From: Bidens hawaiensis
Lineage: Eukaryota > Streptophyta > Magnoliopsida > Asterales > Asteraceae
DNA: 64,000 nucleotides
Reading direction: 5' to 3'
Assembly: GCA_021521415.1 (NCBI GenBank)
Contig: JAIQDT010000838.1
Span: 434,001 to 498,000, forward strand
Shown: positions 1-12,800 of the stretch, piece after piece
Position numbering within the stretch: position 1 is the stretch's first letter
How the letters are laid out: each line of letters begins with the position of its first letter
Translations under genes and position numbers: made by a program
Notes under the pieces: model-generated
What the model was told of the DNA's origin: nothing
The model's database searches: none
The model's input: only the letters and a program-made list of their open reading frames with translations

Positions 1-2429
1 CATTGGTACAATAGCAAACCAGTTAAACGAAAACATGCTCGTTTAACTACTCGCTATGAACTTAAACGCGAGAGATAGTTCCGAAGCAAGCATTATATCA
101 TCCATTAAGCCGAAAAAGATTTAGAAAACACTTAGTGGGAATGTTTTAAGCGATCCGTGAAAAACACTCATTTTCACACTGTTTTTCGTATCCGATATAT
201 TTTTCTCACCAAAAACCGAATCCTAAATAAACTTGGACTCAGGATTTCACGTTGAGGCATGCAAAACAAGACTAATCGGCCAAGAATTGGGCCCAAAGGG
301 GGCCCAAAAAGTCCAGTCCGCCAAGTTCGACTTACCCACCCTTTGATATTTTGTTTTAAAAGTCCATCCAAATCCATTCTTGGACAAAATATCTCAGCCT
401 AAAACCTGGACCAGATTGTTCTTCAAGTTCTTGACCAAAAACCCTAAGGTAACTTGCATATTTGGATCATTTAAGCCATGTTTAACCATGTTTGATTACA
501 TATAAACACAGTTTGATTACCAAAAATCACTTCTAACCATGCAAAAACCCTAAAAATTGTCCAAAAACATGTTTTTATCATAAACATGGTTAGGAACCTG
601 GTTTGATTCTTTTTTTGGCCATAAACACGGATTAGAGGGTTTAAACAAAGTTTTTACGGTTCAAAAGTTCGGTTTAGAACCCTAACCGAAACCATAATTT
701 TCATGGCTGGTCTCTTGATGATACATGCTTGGTTGGTGATATAGGAACTGTACTTAGCTTATATAGAAGCACGATAACCCGGAAATGGGATTAAGAGAGC
801 GAAAACGGACGAAAACCACAAAGGTAATGCCGAAATGTTTGATTACGGGCTGTTTAGGTTAAGATTGTGATGTGCATATTTTTAAGTCATGAAATTTTGC
901 AGAGACATCAGGAACCATAACCTTGAGTCCCTGTCCAAATTTAGTAATTTTTTGACAATCCGAGAATAATTGGAGAATTTATTACCGAATTGGAACGTTT
1001 ATTTGGGAAAAATAGTTAAAATGCTTGAAAAATTATGAAATTTTGTGGGAAAATCAGATTTGATAAATTATGATGACGTATGAAATTTGGGGTCATTTGA
1101 AAAATCCTAAACGTGTGTTGTGCACTCGCGTTTATTCGAATTTTCGTAGTAGTTTTTGGCTCGAAAATGGTATTTGGCAAGCTTATTAGATTCTGGAATT
1201 TTTATAGATTGTATTGGGAAGTATTTTGATCACTCGAGAATTTTGGCAGATTTTTCGAAAATCATTTGGTATAAACGGATGATTTTTGGGCTAAATATAG
1301 CATATAAAATGATTTTTTATAAACTTATAAATTAGTAAATAAATCCAGAAATATTTTTATAAAAATAGACATATTTTATTTGATAAGTTTCTAAATTTTG
1401 ATAATTTAATGATAAAAGGATCATTAGTTATGCTAATTTGAATATTAATCAAATTCGATTTTTGATAAACACCGACGGGTTTGTGATTAGCGAACCTGTT
1501 GGAATATCAGAACATCAAAAATGATCACGAAGCATATTTTTGTATTAATTATGTAAAAACGAACTTTTTGTGACAAATTCGGACAATCTGGATAGATTGT
1601 GCGCGTTTTTCTCCAAATCAAACTGAATAAACAGAAACGAGTCTCGTAGTGAATCCAGACCCCTAATATGTGATCTTTCTTTATAACTTAACCATTTTAT
1701 CAACCAACACATGTACCCAAGTTTGCATCCCCATAAATGTTTTCCAAATGCATAAACGAGTAACTTGGCCCAGTTGGCGAAACGGGAAAACTGAGCCAAG
1801 TTCGATTTTAAACATTAAACATTGAACAACATCACAATCTAAGTCTATTGACGCTTTTTGGGTGTTACAGCCACACCCAGACTAGCTATACAACCCAGTT
1901 AAGTATAAAGATTATAATAATATTAAAATGTTAATATTATTATAATATTAACTATAGGGACTAAGTGATAGCAAGGGAAATGGACCCCGAGCTGACCTCG
2001 CACTAAGTGCCTACAAAACCGTGAGTTTTATGACCCCACCCTTTAACTGTTTTACGAACTTTTGGGGTGAAAAGCATGTTTATATGCATTATCTATCTGA
2101 AAACGGTTTAGAACGTAAAATACCTGAACCTTCATATAAGAAAAGTCCCTACAAACATAATGATAAACTACATGATGATGAAAGGTAATTATTATCGTGA
2201 TTGATATATTAAATGGAAATACTACGAATGCCAAAACATAATGAAATCATACGTGACAACCTGTTTATCCATATACGCTATATAATGCTAAACACAACAG
2301 GTTGGGGAAATAGCATGGTCTATGATAACCAAGGGGATAACGTGGTCTGTAATGGCCATAAGGATAACGTGGTCTCTGATGATCATGGGACTATAGTGGG
2401 CGGAAGGGGAGCCACAATAGTAATAAACC

Positions 2430-2717
2430 AAAGTTGAGTATGGCCTATGAGCCAAGTTTTGCTGCAACTTATAAACTAAAGTTGAGTATGGCCTATGAGC
2501 CAAGTTCTGCAGCAACTTATTAACTAAAGTTGAGTATGGCCTATGAGCCAAGTTCTGCTGCAACTTATAAACTAAAGTTGAGTATGGCCTATGAGCCAAG
2601 TTCTGCTGCAACTTATAAACTAAAGTTGAGTATGGCCTATGAGCCATGTTCTGCTGCAACTTATAAACCAAAGTTGAGTATGGCCTATGAGCCAAGTTCT
2701 GCTGCAACTTATTAAAT
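2430..2717. repeat. 48-bp minisatellite, six units
   Basis: Units start at 2430, 2478, 2526, 2574, 2622 and 2670, an exact 48-bp step. Each unit has AAGTTG near its start and CAACTT near its end, with GGC/GCC inside, so each can fold as a hairpin. The period is a multiple of three, which creates repetitive open frames on both strands (16 residues per unit). The related solo LTR holds only two units at about 25694-25790. Confidence 0.95.
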
Positions 2718-2819
2718 AAACTATGACATGAGTGTCAAGAAAATATTGTGATTATATATGTTGTGGGTGGAAAGGAGGCCACGGTGATTGGTGATACATT
2801 ATAAATACTACATTTGTGT

Positions 2820-2843
2820 TTATATATATATATATATATATAT
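2820..2843. repeat. (TA)n microsatellite
   Basis: Uninterrupted TA run inside the LTR. The homologous LTR has a longer run at 25888-25926. Confidence 0.95.
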
Positions 2844-3237
2844 CTGTGTATACACATTATGTGAATAGATGTAGGAAATGCTGTAAGTAGAAAATACTAA
2901 TTATTTTTGTATATATTTTGTAATGTTTAAGTTTACGTTGAACTATTGTGGGCGGAAGGGGGCCATAGTGGTTCAATTTACGGGGAACCGTTGTGGGCGG
3001 AAGGGGGGGCACAATGGTTGATATTACGCGGAAAACGAAGGCACGTATTACGAACGAACATTCACGATTTTATCGTAATTTCAAATTTTATTACAAACTT
3101 ATACACATATATATGTGCATACAAACATACAAATATACATATATAAATGTAATTACATTTTCTTACATACGCACGCACCTACAAGCTATAACTGTGTGGT
3201 ACGCAGAACTGATTTCGTTAAAACTTATGAAACTCAC

Positions 3238-3253
3238 CAACTATTTGTAGTTG
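3238..3253 (+). other. LTR 3' hairpin, CAACTA/TAGTTG
   Basis: Perfect 6-bp stem with a TTTG loop, preceded by ACTCAC and followed by ACC. Equivalent hairpins with different stem sequence occur at 17322-17338 and 50968-50980 in two other LTR families. Confidence 0.7.
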
Positions 3254-3554
3254 ACCTATTTTAACGTGCTTTTCAGGTATTTAGAAACGTGGAGTAAAGT
3301 GCTTATGTGCTATCTGGTTGAGTTGTGATCGATGCTATGTAATCTGGTACAAGCATTCAAGTTAAAAGTGAAGCAGTAGACGGACTAGTTTTGATTGTGA
3401 CACCTAGTTTGTAAAAGAAGTTAGAACAATGTAATCTATTGTAAATTAGTTAGTTATGTTCTTTATGAACAATGTATTTGATACCAGTTGTGTCTGTTAC
3501 ATTACCGTTTTACGCTTCCGCAAACCGCTTAACGGGGTGTGACAGTTAGTGTGT

Positions 3555-3747
3555 ACTTATGCGTTGCTTAGACATATACGCTGATCTCACTTATACGTTA
3601 ATAGGACACTTATATGACTTATACGTTAATAGGACATTTATACGACTTATACGTTAATAGGACACTTATGCGTTAACTCTGACTTATACGCTAAACATAC
3701 ATATACACTGAAGCCAAACTTATGCGTTGGATTGGACTTATACGTAG
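3555..3747 (+). repeat. cluster of ACTTATRCGTTA motifs upstream of the post-pol gene
   Basis: Copies begin at 3555, 3589, 3617, 3645, 3664, 3682, 3718 and 3736, with weaker ones nearby; three are followed by ATAGGAC. Spacing is irregular (18-36 bp). An exact reverse complement of the 12-mer lies in this element's own LTR at 8032-8043. Confidence 0.85.
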
Positions 3748-5555
3748 ATATACACATATCCACTGAATAGAACTTATCCACTGAATAGAACTTATTTGTT
3801 GATTGAATTCATGTTAAAATGTGTATGTGTTTGTGTTTGCAGATGGGTAAGAAAGGAAAGATTACTGATCCGAAGCACAACATTTGTGCTTATTTTAATG
3901 AAGAGGATCCTATAGAAGTGAAGTTCAAAGTCATTATTCCATTTCTGAGAAGATCCAGAATCTATAAGGCCATTACACATTCTGTGGATCCTTATGAGAG
4001 CATTGTGACTGAGTTTTGGAAGACTGCCAAGGTTTTTGGAGCAGACATTCAGGCCATAGTTCAAGGGCAGAAGATTGTGGTGAATGAAGCTTTAATTAGA
4101 AAGGTTTTGGAGTTCGGGGATGCATCGACATATTCTATTATCTTGATGAAAAGATGGTGAAAGGGTGCATGCTATGGATGGTTACAGGGATTCTTTGAAC
4201 AGATTAGCTTTAAGGTAGACTGCATTGTCAAGGCCATTCAAGTATCTAGTCCATATTGTGGTTCATTGCCTTGAACAACGGAAATGAGGTTACGAGGAAA
4301 TTTTAGATTACCAGATGAGCACGATGGCTGCTTTGTGCTTGAATCTTAAGTACAATTTCTCTCACGTGATTTTAGAAAACATGAAGATGAATTTCGAAGA
4401 CGATTAGTGGTTGCAATACCCAAGATTTGTATAGATGTTTGTTGAGGATGTATTTCCAAATGTCAAGAAGGAGGGGCCAAAGATCTTTCTAGATCATGTC
4501 ACTAGGAATAATCTGGCCAAGTTAGCTTCGTATAGACATGTGAAGGAAGCTGATATTCCTAAGTTCAGAGGATTATTCAGGCATCTCAAGAATCCTGATT
4601 ATGTTGCTCCGTCGGATAATAAGTGGAGGAATGATGGAAGTGATTCTGACCGGGCTGAAGAAGAAAGGTTAATCTTGGAGTGTAAACCAGTGGGCAAACA
4701 TTTTATCAAGATTGAGTCTGATTCGGAAAGTGAATCTGTCACACCAAAGAATAAAATGCGAAATATTATGAAGCAAGAGGTTGTAACACCAGTTACACAA
4801 GAAGAAGTGTATTCAGCTACATCTGAGAAAGTTCCCGAGGAAACAGAGTCAGATTCTGAACAGCCAATCCAAGGGCTAAGTTTGAGAAAAAGGTTGAGAG
4901 TTCCAAGAAACATAAGTCTACTGATGAACAAGATGAGACTTATATTCCTAAAGATGTGGTTGAAAAACCTGTGGAGAAAAAGGCTGTTCGTGTCAAGAAG
5001 AAGTCAAAGAGGGCGGCATCTCCAAAGTTAAAACTTATTGATGAGCCTGATATTGATCCAGAGGTGACCGTGACTCCAATAAATCCGGCTGGCTTTTGTT
5101 GTTGAAGATCCGGTTGTTGACTTGGGCAGAGATGATAATGTTTTAAAGACACCAGTTGTGGAATCATCTCCACAAGTTTAAGTGCCACATGTTTCACCTA
5201 AGGCAACTGAAAAGGTTCCAGATTTCAGTTTACCTTCACTAGATGTATGTTGTTTTGGAGATTTTCCGAGTTTTAGATATCATGATTCACTAAAGGGTAT
5301 TGATACTGAACAAGGTATTAGAATTGATAGTCTAGTGATTAAGAATGAGAGGCTGAGGAAAGAGAATGTTGACCAAAGAAAGATCATTTAAGATGGTGAA
5401 TGGATTTCATTGGCCTAATTGAAAATAGGAATATTTGGTGATTAAACAGATGACTTATCATGATTCGTGATAACTAATATACTATAACTCATTAGATGAT
5501 AATATTATACATTATAAAGTTGGTTAGATGATGAGATTTCATTGATACAGAGCTA

Positions 5556-5880
<325 letters not shown>

Positions 5881-7926
5881 TCATAACACATGATTGGCCA
5901 AATCATTGATACAGAATTCAAGGGTTTTAATAAAACCCCTACAGTAGTTCGTCTTGGACCAGATTTAGAATTGAGGAGAAAGCAACAAGCTGATTTGTTA
6001 CATCTACATATGAGATACTTTGCCTTGTTGGAAGACAAATTGGGAATCAATCTTGTTGAAGAAATTAAGAAGTCAGAAGATAAAGTGTTCACTAAAGTTT
6101 ATAGTGGGGAAGCACTTACTGAAGAGATTGACTTTAAAATTTAATATGATCAAGATCGTGTTAAGGCCAAGGGAAAAGGGAAGGTTGATGAGCCAATTGT
6201 ACATGTCCATATTGCAGAAGTTGGTGGATCTTCATCGGTATTTGTGCATATTGAGGAACCACAACAAATGGTTGAGCCAGTGATGGAACAAATCGTTGTC
6301 GAACCAGTTGTTGAACAGAATGTTGAGACAGTGATTGAGCAGGTTGAACCAATTGCAGCAAAGAATGTTATACCGACTAAGCCAGAGGATAAAGAAGAAG
6401 ATGAAGAATTGTTAGACTATGGAGATTCTCCTTCTTAGGATGATAATGATGATGATGATCAGGATGATCCGAGTTCTGGTGGTGGTTTGGGTGTTTTAGT
6501 TGGTTCTAGTACAAGTGCAAATGTTGAATCTATTGTTGAACCAGTGATCGAAAGTGAACCTACTCATGAAAAGCATCATACATGTGGAAATGTTGATGAG
6601 CTTGAAGTACTTGATGTTGATCCTATAGCTTACAAGCCTCCTATGAGATTTTCCTCTACTGGAGAAAAATTAGAGGAATGAGAAATTGAGGTTACTAGAG
6701 CAGATCTTGCCAAAATGCTAAACATAACTGAAGAAGAGTTTTTTTTATTTTGAGAAAGATTTGGGCTCAGTTGATGAAAATGCTCTGGTAAATGAACCTA
6801 TTGAAGAGGAACAATTGGACAAGGAACCTATGACATACGTAAATGCTGCTGATCATGTGTTTCTAGAGTTTGATGAAGAATTTGATGAGGAAATTGAAAT
6901 GATAAGTCAAGAATTTGATAGCCAAGGGAATCCTGTACCCTCTGAAAAAGACAAATCAACTGAAGTAGCTGAGGTGAACTATCAAGAACATAATGTTTAG
7001 TTTGAATGGAGAATGATTGAACCAAAACGCATATACTTGAATCCAGTCAAGTACTACAAGAAAGAAAATGAAGTAAAGCTTGGCAAAGTTGTGAGTATAG
7101 CATACTTGAAGAAAATCAAAAAGATTGCTATGAAAAGAATGTATGGTGTACAATATTTTGAAAGTCTATGTGAATTGAAATCACTACCATGGATGGACTT
7201 CGTGGACATAGTTGAAAAGGAGTTATTGTATTGTCCTAAACGTGGGCCGGTGAAGGAGATTTGGGATTTTATTATGCGTCAAGCAAAATGCATATTCAGA
7301 AGCTGGACTCCTCAAACACCGTATGTTCATGTCCCAAAGTAAAGAAAGATCCTGATACAAATGATTTTGTGAAGACCTGGAGATATAAGCAGCCTGAAAC
7401 TCTTAAAGTGATTCCTATGTACCCTATGGAGCAAGACTTCCATGTTTATTTTCGTTGGTGGTATTATGATGAAATAGGGGTGAGGCTCAGATTTTGTTGA
7501 ACAGAGATGGAGTATGGGATGTGATGGATCCTATGTGGTTAGTAAACTTCTCGGAGAAGGACATAGAGACACTACATAAGTACAAGATACAAGTTTCACG
7601 TGATAAACATCATGCATCTGCTATGCAACACCAGAAAGTGATCAAGATATAAGTATAAAATTCATTCTGGAGAAGTGTGGAAGAGTAAATGGTTTGATAT
7701 GGGTGAAAAGGAAGCTCAGAAGGAGAAGGAAAGAGAAGAGGAGATTAAAGAGAAGATTCGGATTGCGTCATTAAAGAAATTCCAATACAAGGGTGTTGAA
7801 ATATCTATTCTCACTAATCAGACGCCCTCAAATAAACGTTCATGGGAGGATATGAGGAGGGAATATCGAAAAAGGGTTTTTGGGATGAAAGGCTGAAGAC
7901 TGAAGATCGAAGACCTAGCAACATCC

Positions 7927-7935
7927 AAAGGGGAG
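7927..7935 (+). other. polypurine tract of copia family 1
   Basis: AAAGGGGAG lies two bases upstream of the LTR start TGTTAGAGC, the expected site of plus-strand priming. Confidence 0.7.
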
Positions 7936-7937
7936 TT

Positions 7938-8342
7938 TGTTAGAGCATAATGTCTATTGCTAGGGTCTTAGATGTATTAGATATGATTGTATAGGGCTAG
8001 AATTGTCAAATGTATAATTTGTATGTGAGTTTAACGCATAAGTCCCAAGCACCTCATAAGTTATGCGGTGCATAACTTATGTGCCATATATCTTATACAA
8101 ACTTGGTGCTTTGCATGTTGTTTCCTATAAATAGGGGACCTATGCGTTATTTAAGTGACTTTTGGTGCATGTTAGAGTGAGAGAGTAGAGAGAGAAAGTT
8201 TCCATAGAGTCATATCTTGTAATCTTTGAAGTTATCAATGAATATAATGCTTTATGTTTACTTGTTTGGTTCACTCTCATTGGATTTCGCACATTGAGAC
8301 ACAAGCTGTAACATCTAGAGATCCTAATTGTTGTCTACATCA
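7938..8342 (+). mobile_element. copia family 1 LTR (405 bp)
   Basis: Runs from TGTTAGAGC to CTACATCA, preceded by the polypurine tract. It contains a TATA box (8126), a reverse-complement copy of the upstream motif (8032-8043) and a perfect 11-bp inverted repeat (8055-8065 with 8071-8081). No PBS follows, so it is a 3' LTR. The right boundary is inferred from the terminal CA and from the onset of the other family's spacer. Confidence 0.75.
8126..8133 (+). promoter_or_regulatory. LTR TATA box
   Basis: TATAAATA in the LTR, followed by GGGG, 74 bp after the motif copy at 8032-8043 ends.. Its place in the LTR fits a U3 promoter. Confidence 0.65.
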
Positions 8343-8759
8343 GCACATCATACCCTTTCAATAGTGTTAACCATTCACACCTTATGCAATTAATTGATCC
8401 TTAAGTATATCACTGAAAGCAATGATAATCATGCTAAGTGTTAATACCTGTTGTCAACCTGGCTTAAGTCAAAATAATGCTGACCGTGAAATGTTGTGAA
8501 CTGAGTAAACAGTATGATCCCGTGTTGAGATCTCTCTATAAAATGTTTTGAAATGACCAATAACTGAAGTTTGATCTCTTATTCACCTTAAACTTATACT
8601 TGAATCAAAACAGTGACTTAAATGATAAATTTTAATGATTTGATTAACAGTTTGTGTGTGAAAATGTCTAGTTTGCTAGACAAGTGATAATTTGTTTCAA
8701 GTGTAATATGAAATGTTACAAGTCTTTTCAAGCATGTTCTAATGTTAGAATTGCTCTCA
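8343..8759 (+). other. spacer between pol and the motif cluster
   Basis: Non-coding. The reverse complement of 8343-8600 aligns with 30930-31083 (shared words include GGTCAG, AGCCAGGTTGACA and the CTTAGCAT region). It then grades into motif-like sequence. Only short reverse-strand frames occur. Confidence 0.6.
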
Positions 8760-9530
8760 AAGTGCTTCGAGTATGAATCTATGCTTAAAATTGATTTTTG
8801 TTGCTCTCCGAGCATAAAGATGTGTATTGAAAATCTTTCTAAGTCTTTCGAGCACAGATTCTTGCATTTTAACATGAATTTGAATTTCAATCACAATGTT
8901 AAGGAATGATTGATTTTTCTAAGTATTTCGAGCATGAGTGTGTGCTAGATACTTAACTTTGGCTCTACAAGCACAAGTTGTGGAATGATAGATTATCCTA
9001 AGTGTCTCGAGCATGAATGTACTCTACGAGCATAGGTGACAAATTAAAATTTGTATTAATATGTTCGAGTAGAGTTGATGGTTTGAATGTGTTTCGAGTA
9101 TAATAGATTGACTAAATATCTTTCTAAGTATGTCGAGCACATGAGATGTTTATTGAGTTTTTAAAATTTGTTTAAGTGTTCTCAAGCATACTGATTAATC
9201 TTACTTGAACTGACTGTGTTAAGTGTTTGCTAGTAATGCTCTCGAGTATGGTTTTGTAAACGAGCATGGGTGATTGTTTGTATGTTAATTCAAACTAAAA
9301 TTTTGGTTAAGGCAAGGAATCGAGCACAGGTAAACTTGAACACAGTTTTGAAATGTTTCAAAAACTTAAGTAAATCCTAAGTTTTACCCTCGAGTATACT
9401 TGATTTCGAGCAACCTCTTAATGAACAATCTCAAATACTTAACCATTTTCTTATAAAAATAAGTCGAGCATGCTTTGAAAAAGGGTATTCGAGCACAATG
9501 GGAGACAACGGTTTTTGGCTGTATACTCGA
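8760..9530 (+). repeat. cluster of TCGAGCA motifs upstream of the post-pol gene, copy A
   Basis: I count 12 CGAGCA and 5 CGAGTA on the plus strand, at irregular spacing. Many share the longer form TAAGTNTTTCGAGCAYRA. The core is half of the palindrome TGCTCGAGCA. The cluster ends about 90 bp before the TATA box at 9616. The same motif fills the LTR at 14653-15676. Confidence 0.9.
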
Positions 9531-9615
9531 GCAGAAGTCTATCATTTATTTCAAATTTAATGACATTTGGCATGTACTAAACGATAAATCTGGGTTGTAT
9601 TACCCAAGCGTTAGG

Positions 9616-9624
9616 TATATAAAA
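9616..9624 (+). promoter_or_regulatory. internal promoter TATA box of the post-pol gene, copy A
   Basis: TATATAAAA follows GCGTTAGG and precedes GGGGGACTTAGAAA. The same block occurs in copy B at 34371-34400, with both flanks conserved. It lies 270 bp before the gene's ATG with a splice-like intron between, so it can serve a separate transcript. Confidence 0.7.
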
Positions 9625-9766
9625 GGGGGACTTAGAAAATTTTCCAAACACTTTTCCCTCTCATAACTTAAAAACCCTTCTGCTCGTACCTCCCCTGCTC
9701 TACCCAAACACTCAATCTTGCTTGAATACTCATTCGATTATAGCCATTAGCTCTGATTCCAACTTG

Positions 9767-9857
9767 GTAAGAAATTGATTATCGATTATCGTCTCTCCGA
9801 GTTTCGGAATTAGGGTTTCTTTGAATCGATTACTAACTGTTTATCTAAATTGTGCAG
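9767..9857 (+). other. leader intron of the post-pol gene, copy A
   Basis: GTAAGAAATTG donor and TTGTGCAG acceptor, 91 bp, T-rich before the acceptor. It matches in position and boundary context the 91-bp intron at 34514-34604 in copy B. Confidence 0.65.
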
Positions 9858-9885
9858 GTTCGCAAATTCTTACGGAACAGAACTA

Positions 9886-12800
9886 ATGGCAATGAAATTA
9901 GAATCGAAGCACAATATGTGCGCACGTTTGGTGGTAGACGATGAAAACAGGGAACTTGAGTTTATAATCAACTTCTTGAATAACTCAATCTACGGGTTGC
10001 ACTGATAAAGAAACCAATCATATATAGAAATCACATCACTGATTTCTGGGGTTCTACGGAGTACATGGATGACATTAATGGCAGAAGAATTGAAGCATCT
10101 GTACTCGGACAAGATATTGAAGTTACAGAAGAATCAATAAGAGAAGCACTGTAACTAAACGACAATCATCATGAACAACTTCTTTATTCCACTCAAAGAC
10201 TATTGAGGATCTTTCAAGAAATGCTAGGGTAACAAGGTGGAATTCATGAAGACAATTTCAAAAAGGAAGTTTCCCATTGATGTATAGATTTCTGATCCAC
10301 CATGTTATTCAGTCCTTATCTCCACGAAGGGGAACATGGACTCTATTGAGCAGAGAATTGGCAACAATGACAGTTGCAATATTATTCAACCAGCCATTCA
10401 ATTTTTCAAAATTCATTTTTAATGGCTTGGTAAGCAATGCTCAGAAAGCTCAGCATGAAAAGTTGTTGATGTATCCACGTTCATTCAGATATTGATCAAC
10501 AGAGCATTGCAAGATCTAAACCTAGCTGGAGAACATCTAAGATTGCAAGATCAAAATATCTACAAAAGAATAAAAGGAGCAAGGAGCATGCTTAATGAAA
10601 ATGCAGAATGGGACATTCTTCCATGGTTGTTAAATGAAAATATTGAGGTTATGGAAGTACCTCCTTTAATAGAACAAAGTGATGATGAGTCAAGTGGAAG
10701 TGATGAAGAGTCTGAAGATAGTGATGATGACAACAATGATGGTGATGACGGTGCAGGAGATGAGATTATGGTTGTTGGACCACAGGCAGATCAGGAGGTG
10801 ATTGAACCAGTTGTTGCACAAATTATTCATGAAGTAGAGATTGATGTGGAAGTGGGTAATGCAGAAGAGGTTGTTGAACTGGTTGTGGAACCCAGTGGGC
10901 ATAAAATGCTGATATTTGTAAATCCAAAACCAGAAGTGCAAGTTGAAACTGTTGAGGTTCATGATGAAGGAACAAATGAAGAACATGTAGTGGGAACTAG
11001 TGGAGTAGCAAATGAGCAGATGGATGATGATGTCTTTTTTGCTATTGTGATTTCTAATGTAACTGAAAATATTCACAAAATCACACCACCTGAATCCCCT
11101 GATCCAATTGATGATAAAGATGACCTATCCTCACCTGATTCAAACCCACTTCAAGATTCAATTGACACATCCCCAGCCAACACTGAACCCTTTATCTCCA
11201 GCCCTGAATAACTACAAGATACATCTCTCCCTACACCCCCAACATCACCAATCCAAGAACCAGTTCAAGGTGCACCAATCACCCAAGACACTCAAACCCA
11301 AACTGAAGCATACAAAGTGCCATCACCTGGAACCTCTTCAACCCAACCTGAATCTGACCTTGAATTTAAACCCACACAAACCACACCCTCATCATCTCCA
11401 ACATACGTTAATGAAGATCTACTTGTAGAGAACGCTGATTTGGAGTTTGAAAACATAATGCTAAAAGAGAAAAATGCATTCTTGGAGTTGAAGAACAGGG
11501 CATTAGAAGATGCTCTTCAACAAGCGTTAATGAAGATTCAAGCCCTAGAGTAGTCTGAGGTTGAGAAGACCTCAGATGCACCAAAACAGGGGGAGAATCA
11601 TGATGATGAAGATGTTCTTAAGTTGATTAACAAGAACTATGATGATTCAAGCAGTGAGAGTGCTGAAGTAAGAACATCAAATGCTCTAAACTTGATAAAT
11701 GAAGAATATGATGAAGAAAATGTGGATGAAAATGCTAACAGGAGTCAAGCACGTAATGAGGGGGAGATTGAAATTGAAGAGGAGACCCCTGAGCAGGCTC
11801 AAAGAAGAAAATTAAAAGGAAATGGGATAGCTCATTCTGATGAAGATCTACACCCTACAGCTGCTCCAAGAATAGTATCTGGGGATGACATATTAGAAAG
11901 AAATGAAGTAAATGATCCAGATGTGGCTGAGGCAGAGTCAGTGAAAACTGTTATGGAGATAATGAATGCTAAAATGGCTACAATTGAAGAAGAAGAAGAA
12001 GAAGAAGAAGAAGAAGAAGAAGAAGAAATACCACAGGAAGTGCTTGAAACGTTAATAAATTTGAAGAAGAAAGAAGTAGAAGACGAGAGATTAAGGAAAA
12101 TGGCTAATGAAAGCATAGGGGCTGCCATGGAGCAAATAAAGAAGAATCAATTTGAAATCCTTCAAACTAAATCAAGTCCAACAATACTAGAACAAGATGA
12201 AAGAACAACTGAAGGACTTAGTTTTAGACTTTTGACAAAATTGGCTGTGATAAGAATCTATAATAACATATTGCAAAATCCAGAGGACACTCATCTGCTC
12301 CAAAGAGAACACAAGCACTTCAAAGAGAGACTCAAAAGAAAAGCAGTGAATCACAAACTGAAAATGTCTCGGAACCAATAATTGAAGAAATCTTTGAAAA
12401 TGCACAGGCTGAAAATGTCACTGAACCTATTGTAACTTAAGAGGCTACAGCTAGAGAGTCAGAAAAGAGAAAGCAAACTGAAGAGATAGAGACTTAAATG
12501 GCCAAAAAGCAGAAGACAGTCAAGAAAGTATATACCAGAAGGAGAAAATTGAAGAACCCATGATAGAGGCTCTACATGGCTTAGATGAAACAATTGAAGT
12601 TGAGGAAGATGAGGACAGATTAAAGACGGATCCAAAAATTATTTTTCTTATGCAATGTGGTTTGGAATTTGAAACTCTCAAGAAGATGTCTAAGAATGAG
12701 ATTGAGCAATTTGCAGAGCTAAAGGCCAAGGAGAAGAAAGATAGGTTAGAAAGGGGAGAGAAAAGAGAAAAGGAAGACAAAGCCTATCTCTTAAGCTTTG

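Larger units (their letters stand above)
1..3544 (+). mobile_element. Ty3/gypsy-type long LTR, left end outside the window
   Basis: Non-coding. It aligns over most of its length with the complete solo LTR at 23046-26302; base 1 corresponds to about 23224, so about 180 bp of the left end are missing. It ends in GGGGTGTGACA, the same terminus as the other copy, and no PBS or gag follows, so it is a solo or truncated LTR. Inside are a string of short inverted repeats (2300-2430), a 48-bp minisatellite, a TA run, GTGGGCGGAAGGGGGCCA-type segments and a 3' hairpin. The open frames here are short or come from the minisatellite. Tekay-type lineage is my guess from the 3' end layout (CTCACC, hairpin, GACC, CAGGTA). 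Confidence 0.85.

Noticed and set aside
2288..2707. 139-codon minus-strand frame of 16-residue repeats
   Set aside because: It is the translation of the 48-bp minisatellite; the other strand is also open for the same reason.
10690..11076. 128-codon minus-strand frame
   Set aside because: Antisense of the acidic, codon-biased post-pol gene.
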